The notes: a model not told the origin generated them from the letters alone. A DNA stretch of 64,000 nt from Bombyx mori (GCF_030269925.1 NC_085121.1:8635501-8699500), one strand, 5' to 3'; positions 1 through 11,935 are shown, numbered from the stretch's first letter. Translations and numbers: made by a program.

Positions 1-357
1 TTACTATCCCTGAAGAAAGTTTCGTGGATACTCGACCTGACTATTTAAACCGATGGCAAAAGGTGCAACGTATGGTACAAAGTCTGTGGCGACGCTGGCA
101 ATCTGAGTATCTTACTATGTTGCAACATCGATACAAATGGTCCCAGAATCACTCCGACATAAATGTTGGTACGGTTGTCTTAGTGAAAGATGATCGTTTA
201 TCTCCAGGTAAATAAATGGCTTTTGGGACGAATCGTGGCGAAGCACCCGAGAGCAGACGGTGTAACGCGTGTAGTCTCCTTACAATTTAAGGATCGTGTA
301 TTTAAGAGACTTGTTACTAAACTGTGCCCTCTGCCTCTAGCTGCTTCAGAGCCTTAG
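1..357 (+). pseudogene. BEL/Pao retrotransposon pol, C-terminal end (broken)
   Basis: The reading frame matches the extreme C-terminal region that follows the integrase in BEL/Pao polyproteins (DUF5641-like). It shows an LNRWQ-VQ opening, a WRRWQSEYL block, a KW motif, a VGTVVLVKDD strand and, in a shifted frame, a GRIV-HPRADG-RVV block ending in a VTKLCPLP-like motif. The frame is interrupted near 213 by what looks like a 4-bp duplication (AAAT AAAT), which brings in a stop. The rest of the element lies off the left edge. The family call is from motif recognition. It is a dead fragment with no likely function. Confidence 0.75.
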
Positions 358-637
358 TTAAGTTATAGTTTATAGTTTTGTTTTGTAGATTCTCACTCTA
401 TTTAAGTTAAAGTTCAGATGTTTGTATCTTCCACGGTTAAAGGACCCATATAGTCCTTGGGCCGCGGCATGTTTAATGTAAAAATCTTCAAATCTGGTTA
501 CATTAATTCAACTAGTAATATGGACTAACGACTCTTTTTATTAATAACCGTAAAAGGAGGATGGATAGAAATTAAGAAAAATCAATCAGATTTGAAGTTA
601 GTAATTAAGCAAAATTGTTCGCACGCTGTTTTTTCTT
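358..637. other. Non-coding flank, possible start of BEL/Pao 3' LTR
   Basis: No open frame. A G/C-rich stretch at about 457-468 directly upstream of a TGT could mark the purine tract and start of the 3' LTR of the element to the left. No second LTR is in the window to compare with, so this is only a suggestion. Confidence 0.25.
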
Positions 638-1335
638 TTAATAAATTTTTGGGTTAAAAAGTGTAGTTTTAACAATCGGAGTTCGGCCCAGTAGACATCT
701 GCCATTCATTATTGCTTGACCAAATCGGAGAAAGCTATAGTGAATAACACTATGCTGAGACCACCAAACAGTTACCATTACTTTTTTATTGGTAAGCTTT
801 TCATTAGGAACCTGTTGCGGAGTTTGATCTGGGATAGCCATTGCATTTTTCGTTTACGGTTATCGTAAAAAATCCACTTTTCATCACATATCACAATTCG
901 ATCCAATATTCCTTCATTTCTGTATCGATTCAACAAGGCAACACAAGGTTCAACACGCGTTTCTTTCTGCTGATCAGTCAAATCATGAGGCACCCATTTT
1001 TCATATTTTTTTATTTCATTAATTTAACGCAAATGAGTCAATATTGTTGGTAAGGTAACGTTAAACGATGCCGCTAATTACTGGGTAGTTTGGCTCGAAT
1101 CGGCTTCCACCATCTCTTTCAATTCATTGTTAATCACATGTGTGGGCAGTCTTCCACGTGGTTCGTTCTTCAAATTAAAATTTCCATCATGAAAGCGTTT
1201 AAACCTAAATCGCACCGTGCGTTCATTAGCAGTCCCCTGTCCAAACGCAACATTGATATTGCGAGCTGTTTCTGCAGCGTAAGTCCTGTGTCGGAACTCG
1301 TATTCAAAAATCACTCGAATTTTCGAAGTATCCAT
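638..1335 (-). pseudogene. mariner transposase, broken copy
   Basis: Three minus-strand frames line up in order with one mariner transposase. The first (1335-1078) carries the N-terminal helix-turn-helix block with AAETARNIN and SERTVR-like motifs and ends at EADSSQTT. The second (about 993-778) has PHDLT and the catalytic segment CDEKWIFYDNRKR. The third (about 841-638) has KKVMVTVWW and IHYSFL. Frameshifts separate them and the C-terminal third with the last catalytic Asp is missing. The motifs fit the cecropia/irritans-type mariners of moths. No terminal repeats were identified. Confidence 0.85.
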
Positions 1336-1489
1336 CTTTCTTGTCTAAGCTGAATAAAAAAAACAACTGAAAGTCGATAATCGAATAATGCACATTTTTT
1401 TAAAAGAACAAGGAACCTCATAGTTACCATTTGAAAAAGTATCACTCAAAAATCTCAAACCATGAAGGTTCTATGTCAATTCGAAGTAC

Positions 1490-1916
1490 CTATCTATATA
1501 TTAATACGTGAAGCAAAAACTTAGTATGTCTTTTTACGAAAATTGCGCGGACGGAGGAGTATGAAATTTTCCACACTTATAGAGAATACAGAGAAGAAGT
1601 GCACAATGCTAATATTTTTTTAAAATAATGCATAAAAGATACTTTAAATCAATAAAGAAAACAGCACACACACTACATACCATGTATTTGACGCACACGC
1701 GCATGCATACTATTTATTGTCAAACTTTTGTTCTTGACGTCTGTGGTCAAACTGAGAATAGATTAAATATTGTTTGTCTTTATTAATATTTTTTAATAGT
1801 GTAGCCTTGGCGAAATTCGTGATTATAGAAGTATAAAATACAACCATAATAGTGTACAAACTTACAATTCCAATTAATTATAGTCGAATTTCGACTACTG
1901 CGTGACCTCTAGTTAC
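1490..1916 (-). repeat. Dispersed repeat, copy A of an inverted pair
   Basis: About 420 bp, read here as the reverse complement of 7177-7598, with few differences. Shared landmarks are the TTAATACGTGAAGC end, a GGACGGAGGAGTATGAAA block and the palindrome AGTCGAAATTCGACT at the other end. It has no coding capacity. It looks like a non-autonomous transposon or MITE of a family I cannot name. Confidence 0.7.
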
Positions 1917-3269
1917 AATAAAACGGCAATTTCATACTTTAACTCCTATTATTAAAGAGCTGTACGTTCGTGTTTATTATAAAAGCAGGTCCCAGGGACC
2001 GCAGAACCCGCACACAGCCTACCGTCGATAGTAGGTACAGGCATGGTGAAGCGGAAATGATTGAAAAAAAAACACTTTATTACTTTCTTAAATTTGTATT
2101 ACAATTCTTTCACAGTATGAAAAATGGAAAAATAATTATCTTATTGCTTTCGAAGCTTACTAACTAACTAAGAATAATATTAAAATGTAATGCATCTTAA
2201 AAAAGCCAATGTGATTAATTGTGCTTTGTTTGTCGTAGACGAATATGTAAACAATGTACAATTAACACCATTTTAATTATAATAATTTTAACACACTATA
2301 CGACTTTATATAAAGAGTTTGTGTTTGTAGATTAGGGAAGTATATTTTTTAGTTAGAAGTAAAGTTAACTAGGCATTTACTTTATCTCTGACTAAAGACA
2401 AGAAAGCTATCAACATTTTAACGCTTGTACTAGGTTTGTATAAATTTTAAAAGTATTAAAAGAATCCATTTTTGGAATATATATTCCTCATATATAAAAC
2501 AAATAAAGTAACCTAAATTGTTCATCAGAATAAGTGTTGTAAATTTAACACTAAAAATTATAGTCAAAGTATTTTATCAAAGAAACATTCATATAAAAAC
2601 CTACCTACTTAATTTCGTATCAAATATTATAATCATCTACAATCTATGTATAATATATTTAAATATATTTCTAACCTACATTAAATTTAAAACAAAATCT
2701 TTGTATAATCCGGTTACTTATTTGCTATATTAACTAATTTATCGAATATTACAATAAATGTCACTATAAGCTATAAATATAACTCTTTCTTTTCTTTGGC
2801 ACATGCTATTCACTTCTTTTTTCTATATTCTACATAAATATTTAGGTACCTACCTAATTTTATTATATTAAAAAAGAAATAACTTAATATTTTCACACTT
2901 AAGATACCAGTTAGTTTGCTAGTTATATATTACAAATAAAATTCATTTTCTTTTTATATGTTAGTCGTCTCTGCGTTCCTAAAGCAGTCATTGGATTATG
3001 ATGAAATTTGTTACAGTGGTAGCTATCGCTAAAAGGGGCCAACCTACTAGCGTAGCTAGACCACGCGACTTCGCGAGCATAATTATGTAAGTCATGTAAA
3101 TTTTTTTGTTTTCTACAGACGTTAACGCTAATAGATAGCACTGGCCAAGCATCTTTGGTTAAGTTACTGTCGTACTAACATCAACGTACAATAAGATCTG
3201 CGCGTATACTTTCAACAAATTAATGTTTTGCATACAATTACTGACGTTCACAAGGTAGCGATCAACCCA
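1917..3269. other. AT-rich non-coding stretch
   Basis: No credible gene on either strand. The short open frames lack domain signatures and have the base composition of the surrounding AT-rich DNA. Confidence 0.6.
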
Positions 3270-3475
3270 TTGACAACCCACTAAGTTTCTCGCCAGATCT
3301 TCTCCGTGGATCCCGATTTTGTTCCGATGGTAGATTCAGTGGAACATTGCTCCTGCTAGGGCAGATGTTTTCAATTCCTTTTAGGCTGAGCCCCGTGAGC
3401 TCGCCCACGGCTCAGGGCGAAGCCAGAATAGTCCCTAGAGGTTTTCTTAAGCTTAGTATGTGGGAATCGATTCCG
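3270..3475 (+). repeat. jockey-like LINE 3' UTR fragment
   Basis: The sequence carries the CCCACT-AGTTTCTCGCC-GATCTTCTC block and the GGTAGATTC...TGCT-AGG...GAGCCCCGTGAGCTC block that recur in the 3' UTRs of the LINE fragments at 55684-56350 and 11660-11935 and, more distantly, in the full LINE at 13406-18570. It is diverged and coding sequence is absent. Confidence 0.6.
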
Positions 3476-4271
3476 AAACCAGCAAAAAACTAGTAGGTAT
3501 ACGTAATGTAAACGAAAACCACTAGTAATTTTCTAAACTAAACCAAATTATTTACTCGTTTTAAAATAAAGACTGTAACGCGAATACCACTACCAAGAAG
3601 CGTCTTGCATTTTATCGCGTAAATTTCGCGCGTCTGTTGATTGTTGAAATTTACGTTATTAAAATATAATTATTCGAATGTGATGAGTTGGCAATCAGTG
3701 TAGTCATTCAATCATTGTATGTAATATTAACTAATAAGATAAGAATAAGATAAAAAAGCTAACGATCGAAATTAAAATCTCTTCTAACTATCAAACTAAG
3801 TACATACCTAAAAGAAATTGAGAAAACTTTCAATATATATTTTAACACTATCCAAATGTAATCTTATCATTAAGGCACAAGGAATGCACAAGAAGTGAAG
3901 TTTCCTATACGAAAATAGGTTTTAATAACATATCAATCATTTAACCTAAAAATTTACCTAGGCACCTATAACATTGAAATTTAATTTTACATGATATTAA
4001 CAAACACGCTTTCATTCTTTGGTATATCTGTAGAGTTTAGACCATATAAAGTCAATATGATTATTAGGCGAAAAAAAACTTAAAATGCTAATAAAAAAAC
4101 GGTAATGCACTCTAAACAATTCTCTTAAATCAACCGTATCTATAATAATATCTATCAATAAAATTATAATCTTTATAAACAGAGCTAGAGACATTAGTAA
4201 AATTTAATATCCTAAAAAGCTATCTACACCTTTACCACCCTAAAAGACAAACATAAAATCAAAAATAAATA
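3476..4271. other. AT-rich 3' flank of repo
   Basis: No gene seen. This lies downstream of the repo stop codon on the minus strand and could contain its 3' UTR. Confidence 0.5.
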
Positions 4272-4330
4272 AATACTCCTTTTCGAAATTAATCTATTTT
4301 ATTGGTGAGAGAATTTCGAAAAGGAGTATT
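4272..4330 (-). promoter_or_regulatory. Perfect stem-loop directly after the repo stop codon
   Basis: The arms 4272-4290 (AATACTCCTTTTCGAAATT) and 4312-4330 are exact reverse complements over 19 bp, with a 21-nt loop. In the repo transcript the stem starts at the base right after the TGA at 4333-4331. The loop contains AATAAA (minus strand, 4303-4298), a poly(A) signal hexamer. It may act in 3' end formation, stability or stop-codon context, or it may be an insertion of a small foldback element. Confidence 0.6.
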
Positions 4331-7300
4331 TCAATTCAAAAAAGGGGGCAGGGTGGTGTAGGCCTGGCTGGGACTCGGTTCCATTTTAACAACCACTGGC
4401 TGTGATAACTCCGAGTGACGATCCATTTCGTAGTGTTTCTCATGGGTCACTATACCACATTTTTCATAGTCCTCAGGAGGTCCTGCGTAACGCGGCGGCT
4501 CATCTTGTAGGGCGCACGCATTGTATTTGTCTTCGTGGTCATGAGCCCGATATTCAAGTTTGTCGTCATGACCGTGAGCTTCCATTTGCGGTGAATGCGC
4601 CGCCATCATTGGATAATCTCTCACCCCTAGTGGCGGCGGACTGCCTTCGCCATACTCATAAGAGTGCCTAGGTGCGAACATTTGTCCATCGTGACCGTTG
4701 AGTACTGTTGTATAGGTGTACGCTGGCTGAGTATTAAATCCCGGATATCCACTGCTGCTAGAGGACAGTAAATGATGTGACGATAACTCATAGGAATGTT
4801 GATAAGACCATGAGTCTGCCGGAGCCGGAATTCCGTTTTGAGGAAACGCTGGTAGATTACTGCCGATACCGGAGAACCCTCCTCCTAATGTGGTAGAACT
4901 GGGTGAACTAGATCCAATATAACCAGTTTTTCGTGGTGGTTCACGTTTGCGCCATTTCGCTCTTCTATTTTGGAACCAAACCTGTAATTGTTGGACAAAT
5001 TGTTGTATAACTGTAAAAAAACTTTTAGGCATGTAGTGACAAATTCAATAAAATTAAATTAAAGAATAAAATTCTACCTGTACACGTGATTCGGACAAAT
5101 TGAGCTTGAGAGCTAATTCTTCTCTGGCGAACACATCTGGGTAAGGGGCTCTTTCGAAAGCTCGTTCCAATTCTTCTAATTGATAAGCAGTAAATGTGGT
5201 ACTGCGAACAAAACAACAGTAGTTACTTAATATTCTGGTGGTAGAACCTCTTGTGAGTCCGCACGGGTCGGTACCACCACCCTGCCTATTTCTGCCGTGA
5301 AGCAGTAATGCGTTTCGGTTTGAAGGATGGGGCAGCCGTTGTAACTATACTGAGACCTTAGAACTTATATCTCAAGGTGGGTGACGCATTTACGTTGTAA
5401 ATGTCTATGGGCTCCAGTAACCACTTAACACCAGGTAGGCTGTGAGCTCGTCCACCCATCTAAGCAGTAAAAAATAAATAAAACAATAATGAATAAATTG
5501 AAACATCGTTACTTTAATCTTGTTACTAAAACTATCAACATTTAATAATTAAAAAGCACGCTAATAATGCATTCATGAAATTCCTATCTCCGTAGGGTGC
5601 GTCCACCATCTGACGCGTGCAGTATGGCTGCGGGCCATGCACGCGCAGAAATTGATTGACCGTGAAACTAAATTCATCCCTGTCGCGTGTTACCACCTTA
5701 AATTGCCTGACAATTGACCCTCTCGTGTTAGTAACACTATTCCTATAAATAATTGTTTCAACACGTCATTCGTTACTATATTTTTACGTGCATGTCCGTA
5801 GTGAATTTTTATTGTAATATGTGAAATCAAGTTGATGTGACATTTTGTATCAACTAGTATTATTAACTTTGTAAACTCAAGAATATAAAAAAAAACCTAA
5901 ACATAGCTATTTACTTTAAAAAAAATTAAGTTAAAATAGTTAATCCATAAAATAATATTAACGCACCAAGTATGTCGTAGACCATAATAAAATCCTACTT
6001 TTATGTATCTTAATTTAAGATCAGGATTGTACAACAATTGCACAATACGGCGATTAGGCGCACGCACTAGATCCCTCGGTCACTGGCCACTATTCTGAGA
6101 TCGCACGATAAACCTATTGAGTCCCTACAGTATCGTCATGCGGGTAATTAATCCAAACATCATACCATCACGCCTTTTTACAATACTTCTGAGGGGATCG
6201 CCTGCATCAGGCTACTTTTCTAAAACCAAGAAACGGGTACCTCCGATATCTCGATTTTTTATTTATTTATTGCTTAGATGGGTGGACGAGCTCACAGCCC
6301 ACCTGGTGTTAAGTGGTTACTGGAGCCCATAGACATCTACAACGTAAATGCGCCACCTACCTTGAGATATAAGTTCTAAGGTCTCAAGTATAGTTACAAC
6401 GGCTACCCCACCCTTCAAACCGAAACGCATTACTGCTTCACGGCAGAAATAGGCAGGGTGGTGGTACCGACCCGTGCGGACTCACAAGAGGTCCTACCAT
6501 CAGTAAAGTCATCAAATTTCCTCAAGAGTTTTTTATTTTTTTATTTTAGGGATACAAATATTTAAAATAATTTAAATATGCTGACCATATGCCCCGCAAT
6601 ATTTTTTAAATCATCGAATTAGTTATGCAAATAATAAAATAGGGGTTCATCGGATGCGATCATTCCAATGCAGAATTCACAGGGGTGCTTCCCTAGTCAA
6701 AAACAACACCTGTTATGTTCAAAATGACACGTGCCTGTACTTCTGTAAGTTTACTTTTTGACAACATGCTTAAGTGAACACTAAATTCCTGTGAATTTTT
6801 AGAATATATTATTTATGTTTAACTACGATTTTACGTTAATTTTTTCTTGACAGAGTTTAGTACACCATCTGGCAACCAACATACTAAGTGACTAGTCTTA
6901 TATGTATTACACCTATTAGTGTTTTAAAATATTTAACGAGATGTTCCTAACTATAATAAGTTGAACAGGTTTTTACTATTATTAATCTACCATTATTAAG
7001 TTATACATATTTTGGCTTGAAGAATAAGTACGTAAGAATCAATTATCTGACTCAACTGAGGCTTCGACTTCGCTTCTGAAAGTAGGTAGCTATATCTACG
7101 TTGAAAAGGCTATGGTCACATTCCGAAACATCCAGATCGCGCGTTATTAAACACAAATCGTTGTGCAGATTTAACGTAACTAGAGGACCCGCAGTAGTCG
7201 AAATTCGACTATAATTAATTGGAATTGTAAGTTTGTACGCTATTATGATTGTACTTTATACTTCTATAATCACAAATTTCGCCAAGACTACACTATAAAA

Positions 7301-9402
7301 AATATTAACAAAGACAAACAATATTTAATCTCAATTTGACAACAGACGTCAAGAACAAAAGTTTGACAATAAATAGTATGCATGCGTGTGTGCGTCAAAT
7401 ACATGGTATGTAGTGTGTGTAATGTTTTCTTTATTGATTTAATGTATATTTTATGCATTATTTAAAAAAAATTAGCATTGTGCACTTCTTCTTCTTTATA
7501 TTCTCTATAAGTGTGGAAAATTTCATACTCCTCCGTCCGCGCAATTTTCCTAAAAAGGGATACAAAGTTTTTGCTTCACGTATTAATATATAGATAACCT
7601 AGATATATGATGATACATTTTATATATTTTGCTATGTAAATAATGTTTCTTCGCGCAATAACATTTGCATACTTTTAGACCGATATATCACGATTGTTCT
7701 TTAATTCTCATAGGCGCGAAGCTGGAATAGCCTCTTAGGATACGAGCGAATAAGTAGGAAAAAAAGTAAATTGTTAAAGCCGTAGTCGCGATAATTCCTT
7801 TTGGAATCGTTTTTTTTTTTAATTAATTAACACGAGGGACACAAATTAATAAATTAATTATTAACACTAAAACCGCATTTGAATTAACTTAAACCTATAC
7901 CTACACACCGATTTTTGACATTTTTTCTTCTTCAAACAAAGAATAGTACTAAAAGTTAATCATGTATATGACATTCAGTTATGAGTGTTGACGAAAAATA
8001 CATTATCGTCACTTCAAAAGCTGTGAAGTTCTTCTAGTAAAATGATCATCAAATGGTTTATCATATGATTTTGGAACTATGAAGTTTTACATACTATAAG
8101 CAAGCGTAACGTATATTATCTTATTATTTTAGATAGACAGACGAGAGCCTTACATGCTCTGTTTACTGGTTATCGGAGCCCATGGATATCGCAAGAGACG
8201 TAATGTTGAAGTATCAATTATCTTATTTAGATAGACAGACGAGAGCCTTACATGCTCTGTTTGCTGGTTATCGGAGCCCATGGATATCGCAAGAGACGTG
8301 ATGTTGAAGTATCAATATTATAGAGTATAAGGACTGTCCCACCATTTATTCCAAAATTTAATTGCAGAAACACGCAACACGCTTGTACACATAGGTATAT
8401 TTGCAGACTAAGAATGCGTTCTACTACCAAAATATTAAATTTAACTTTAAATGCCGTTCGTTAATACTTTATAATAGATACCCCTTTTTATTATACCTAC
8501 ATAACTTTTTTTTCGCGTTTTGCAGATATTACTAATTATACACTAACTCCGTTGTCGTACTTCCATGATTCTTATAATGAATCCCGGAACCGAATTTCAT
8601 TGAAAGGTATTTCAGAAAATCTAAATATTTACTAAATAAATTAATAAATATTTATTAATAATCACCAGCAATTGAAATTTCGACGGAAAGGCGCCTATCG
8701 GATCAGCTAGTAAAGTTTTTGATATTTGTATCTAAAGCTACAAATATCAAAAAATATCTCTGAATACCAATCTGAGTATTGAAAAGCTGTAAATTTTATT
8801 AAGCAGTTAACTTATATCTACTACCACTCTATTATCGGCACACAATCTAAAATTGTATTAATTAATTGTAAAATTGTATAAATTAAGCAAAGCTAAAATT
8901 TTAACTTGTTGACGTATCATTAGGATCGGTACATACCGTGTCTTTTTTTTCTTGATTCCATTATTATCATTTTTCTTTTTATCACTCTTTTTTGATGTAG
9001 GAGGAGGCGGCGGAGGTGGATGAGTTGCCGGTGATGAATCTACTGTTTGAAGTAGTAACGGTTCCTCCTTTCGTTTTTGATCGGGTCCTCCGCTATACAC
9101 TGGCATATCATCCCTGTATTGGAGTTCACCAACGGATCCGACGACCACCTGAACGTGTCGATCTTTTCCGAAATCAGTAAACATCTGTTCGTCAAAGGGT
9201 GGTTGTTCCATGGAAGCCGGTGCTTGTTCGAAGGCACACTCGTAGCGAGCGGCCGGCCCTAGGGCTCCATCCCCGCACACGTACATATAGCCGTCGGGTG
9301 GCGGCGGGTGCGGGCCCGCTACCTCCGCGCCCACCTCGCTGGACTCCGTCGCGAAGATCTCGCTGATGCTCGGCCCCGTGCTTGCCTCGGCCCAGCCGAG
9401 AT
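4331..9402 (-). CDS. repo: Reversed polarity (Repo) glial paired-like homeodomain transcription factor, 5' incomplete
   Basis: Three minus-strand exons join in frame: 9402-8937, 5201-5078 and 4981-4331. Donors are CG|GTATGT and CAG|GTAGAA; acceptors are TTCGCAG and TTACAG. The joined homeodomain runs from KKKKTR, through [28 protein letters not shown] and NLSESRVQ, to [18 protein letters not shown]. The second intron falls between Q and V of helix 3, the usual paired-class position. The segment EPPRKTGYI after the homeodomain is what points to Repo, the DNA-binding master regulator of glial cells in flies. The N-terminal exon is Pro-rich and has a Lys-rich stretch just before the homeodomain; the C-terminal half is rich in Ser, His, Tyr and Pro. 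The 9402 acceptor is weak, with an in-frame TGA just upstream, so a further 5' exon with the start codon is expected but was not found. The 3.7-kb intron carries Bm1 copies and other repeats. Confidence 0.88.
5232..5480 (+). mobile_element. Bm1 SINE, 3' part
   Basis: Contains the Bm1 tail landmarks GGTAGAACCTCTTGTGAGTC, CTGCCTATTTCTGCCGTGAAG, GCGTTTCGGTTTGAAGG and CCACCCATCTAAGCA, ending in an A-rich tail. The tRNA-like head is missing. It lies in the large repo intron, opposite in orientation to the copy at 6252-6510. Confidence 0.85.
5481..6251. other. repo intron, no feature
   Basis: AT-rich intron sequence; no open frame or recognisable repeat apart from the flanking SINEs. Confidence 0.5.
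6252..6510 (-). mobile_element. Bm1 SINE, 3' part
   Basis: Reverse-complement Bm1 tail: it starts (plus strand) with a T-rich run and TTGCTTAGATGGGTGGACGA, then TGGTGTTAAGTGGTTACTGG, and ends near ACTCACAAGAGGTCCTACCA. With the copy at 5232-5480 it makes an inverted pair about 0.8 kb apart within the repo intron. Confidence 0.85.
6511..7176. other. repo intron, no feature
   Basis: No coding frame or recognised element; AT-rich. Confidence 0.5.
7177..7598 (+). repeat. Dispersed repeat, copy B of an inverted pair
   Basis: Reverse complement of 1490-1916 over about 420 bp, from GTAACTAGAGG and the palindrome AGTCGAAATTCGACT to TTCACGTATTAATATATAG. The pair brackets the homeobox-containing 3' half of repo. 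It lies in the repo intron. Confidence 0.7.
7599..8130. other. repo intron, no feature
   Basis: AT-rich, with no open frame or named repeat. Confidence 0.45.
8131..8320. repeat. Tandem duplication, 98-bp period
   Basis: Two head-to-tail copies beginning AGATAGACAGACGAGAGCC, at 8131 and 8229. The second copy is about 90 bp long and differs at only a few positions. The unit contains TATCGGAGCCCATGGATATC, faintly like the Bm1/LINE tail family. It lies in the repo intron. Confidence 0.8.
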
Positions 9403-9409
9403 CTGCTCA

Positions 9410-11359
9410 CCGACTAATTATTAATTTCAGTAATAAACAATTTGCCTTCATTTAATCTACGTTTCGGGATCGACGAACGCTCGCGCCGTTCGTATCCTTG
9501 TATCCGTCCCGGTTAAATGGCTTCAATTAACTTTAACGAACTAACCGAATTTGCTCTACGGTTGGTCAATTTATATTTCCATAATACGACTCTCCGCGTA
9601 CATTTCAAGCCAATGATTGGCGTGTTCGACGCGCAGTGACGATATGCTCGAGAACTATTATGATCTGTGTGGCTCGCATTGAAGTTTGATAGTGAGTCGC
9701 TGTAAAGAGGCGCTTGTGACTATAATATTGTAGTGTGAGGAGCCAATAGCGACGTCAGCGGGCCACTCCCCCGGTGCTGGTTCGTATCCCCTCGCGCACT
9801 CGCGCCCTCGCCGTAGCGCTACGGTTAAGCTCGGCGGTCGTCGCACGATGTTTCTCTCATGTATGGACCATGCGGGATTCCCACAAATTCGTATGGTATT
9901 CTGTTTGTCTCAGTACTTTTGAAGGGCTCCACCGCCCACATGATTAGTTCGAAAGTCTATAACGCAGTATTGTAAAACCCTATCTAACAACAGCGGTGCG
10001 TCTCTTTATGATTTATAGCCGTGGGAAAAATAAATGCAGTTTCATGTATACCTATTTGAAGTATTCGCAGCCTTGTATAATCACGACTTGATTGATTCTT
10101 TGAATACTTCTACTCACATAGGGTACTGCTACGACTGAACTGAAGTATATTAAGCGGTAGTGCACCTCGGCAGCGACGCCGGCGCACTGATGCCGATCGA
10201 CACGACCCGATCGTTTAATTATTAATTAACAGTTCCTGCCGGGGATTAATAACAAAACATTCGCCCTGACTATTGGCACTTAGATTAACGCCGAGGGAGT
10301 AATGGCGCATTTCAACAATTTCGGTTGTTATTTAATTGAAGTCAATTTAGATGATCAGAGTCTATTTAGGTTGGTGCTGGCGCTCGTCAGTGGGATATCT
10401 GCTTCATTGGGCTTATTGGTGACTTTCAGACAACACGAATTGCACTCGTTGCACTTCTCTTTGTATTTGCATTATGCAAGAACATATAAACAGGCCACGG
10501 TCACAAATTATTTTAAAAAAATAGTACGCGTATTTACTTATGTGTCAATAGTACCTAATGAATAAGCTTTAGGCGGTGAAGTGATGAAAATGTTTGGATT
10601 ATACACAAATGTGTCATTGAAGTCACGCAGTGAAGTTGGTGATAGTAGTCTGTGTCAAAAAAAATCCGCATATATATACGTGTGTGTGTTTGTGTGAGTA
10701 AAAGCAAAAATTTCATGAACACAGGAATCTGGCGCCACCTAGTTACAGCTAGAGACTTGAATAGGTACGATCGTACGTACTTAGGTACATTGTTTAGGTA
10801 GGTACGTTAGTTTTCCACATACATACGGTATATTCGCAATATACGTAAGTATATAAACATAAATTGTCTCCAATTTGCAATGTGTAAATATAAGCTATTT
10901 GTTATAATTTGTGTAAAATTTGTAAAGAAATTATTGAACCAAAAAAATTCGGGCCCAGTATAGTTTTATCCTAGGACCACTTTTTGTAGAGAAAGGTTCT
11001 TAACAAATACGTACGACTTCTGCGATGATGGAATAAAATCGAGCATTAATAATCAAACCCGTCAAATTTGCGAGTTTGCGACATGGTATATATTTTTTTG
11101 CGTTATTTTGATAGGATGACTTGTTGTTAGTTGACACGAGTTTTTGGAGTGGTTTGAAAAATCAGAAAGCTGTTACCCAACACAGTTTTCATTTCGACCT
11201 CATGTTTCAAACTTACCAAGTGGACCGTCACTTCGTCTGATATAAAATAACAACAGAAAAAATTGTAAAATATTGACATACGAAGCTTTTGTTATGACTG
11301 TACCTAACCGACATTCGAGCCGACCTGATGATAAATTGTTATTTCAAAGGATGTGTGAG
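9410..11359. other. Region upstream of known repo exons
   Basis: No exon could be proven. About 9600-9850 is clearly more G/C-rich than its surroundings and carries CCAAT-type motifs on the minus strand (for example GCTATTGGCTCC), so it could be promoter or 5' UTR of repo. A frame at 10302-10565 has no recognisable domain. The rest is AT-rich. Confidence 0.35.
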
Positions 11360-11365
11360 AACTGT

Positions 11366-11400
11366 ATTATCGATAATCCGAACGGCCCTCTTCTCACGGA
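11366..11400 (-). repeat. Short LINE RT fragment
   Basis: ATTATCGATAATCCGAACGG followed by CCCTC matches the antisense of the LINE fragment near 20442-20466. It is too short to say more. Confidence 0.45.
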
Positions 11401-11659
11401 GTGACGGTCATAGTCAAATGCTTTAAGGCGAAATCAGCAATACGATGGTATCCCATATGCGAAGGTAGCTCTTTTTACGCCTACCACTAGCTAGTAATTA
11501 CCACATTACAAAAATTCACAATTTTTGTGGGTTTGATTCCTATAAAACGATATATTTATTAATACTCAAAGATGATCGTGACCACATGTTAGATCCGTAC
11601 TTAAAATACTGAGGCTTGGAGTGTACCACGCTATACAAGTGAGCGGTTTTCTCTATTAC

Positions 11660-11935
11660 GCCACGGATGTTACCGGTCATCGTTCTAGTCAAACCCGTCG
11701 CTTGCGACGAAGGGCTCGGCAAGCAAATTAACCCACAGACACAGCCCCCTGACTTTCTTGCTGGATCTTCTCAGTGAGTCGCATTTCCGACCCGGTGGTA
11801 GATTCTGCGAAGCACTGCTCTTCCTTGGGTTAGTGTTGACAACGTCGTTAGGTTTGAGCCCGGTGAGCAAACCTACTTGTTAGATTACGCTGACATAGCC
11901 TCTAGTCTCAAGGCTATAAGCTTAGGTAGGAAAAA
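11660..11935 (+). repeat. jockey-like LINE 3' end fragment
   Basis: Ends of ORF2 (an Arg-rich tail read as TRRLRRRA in the better copy) followed by the 3' UTR blocks GGATCTTCTCAGTGAGTCGC and GGTAGATTCTGCGAAGCACT and an A-rich tail at about 11927. Closely related to 55684-56350. Confidence 0.7.

Noticed and set aside
9658..9846. First coding exon of repo
   Set aside because: The region is G/C-rich and promoter-like, but no ATG-containing frame with a usable donor in phase with the 9402 acceptor could be shown.
10302..10565. 87-codon open frame upstream of repo
   Set aside because: No domain, no homologue recognised, and it ends in AT-rich sequence. It could be chance.
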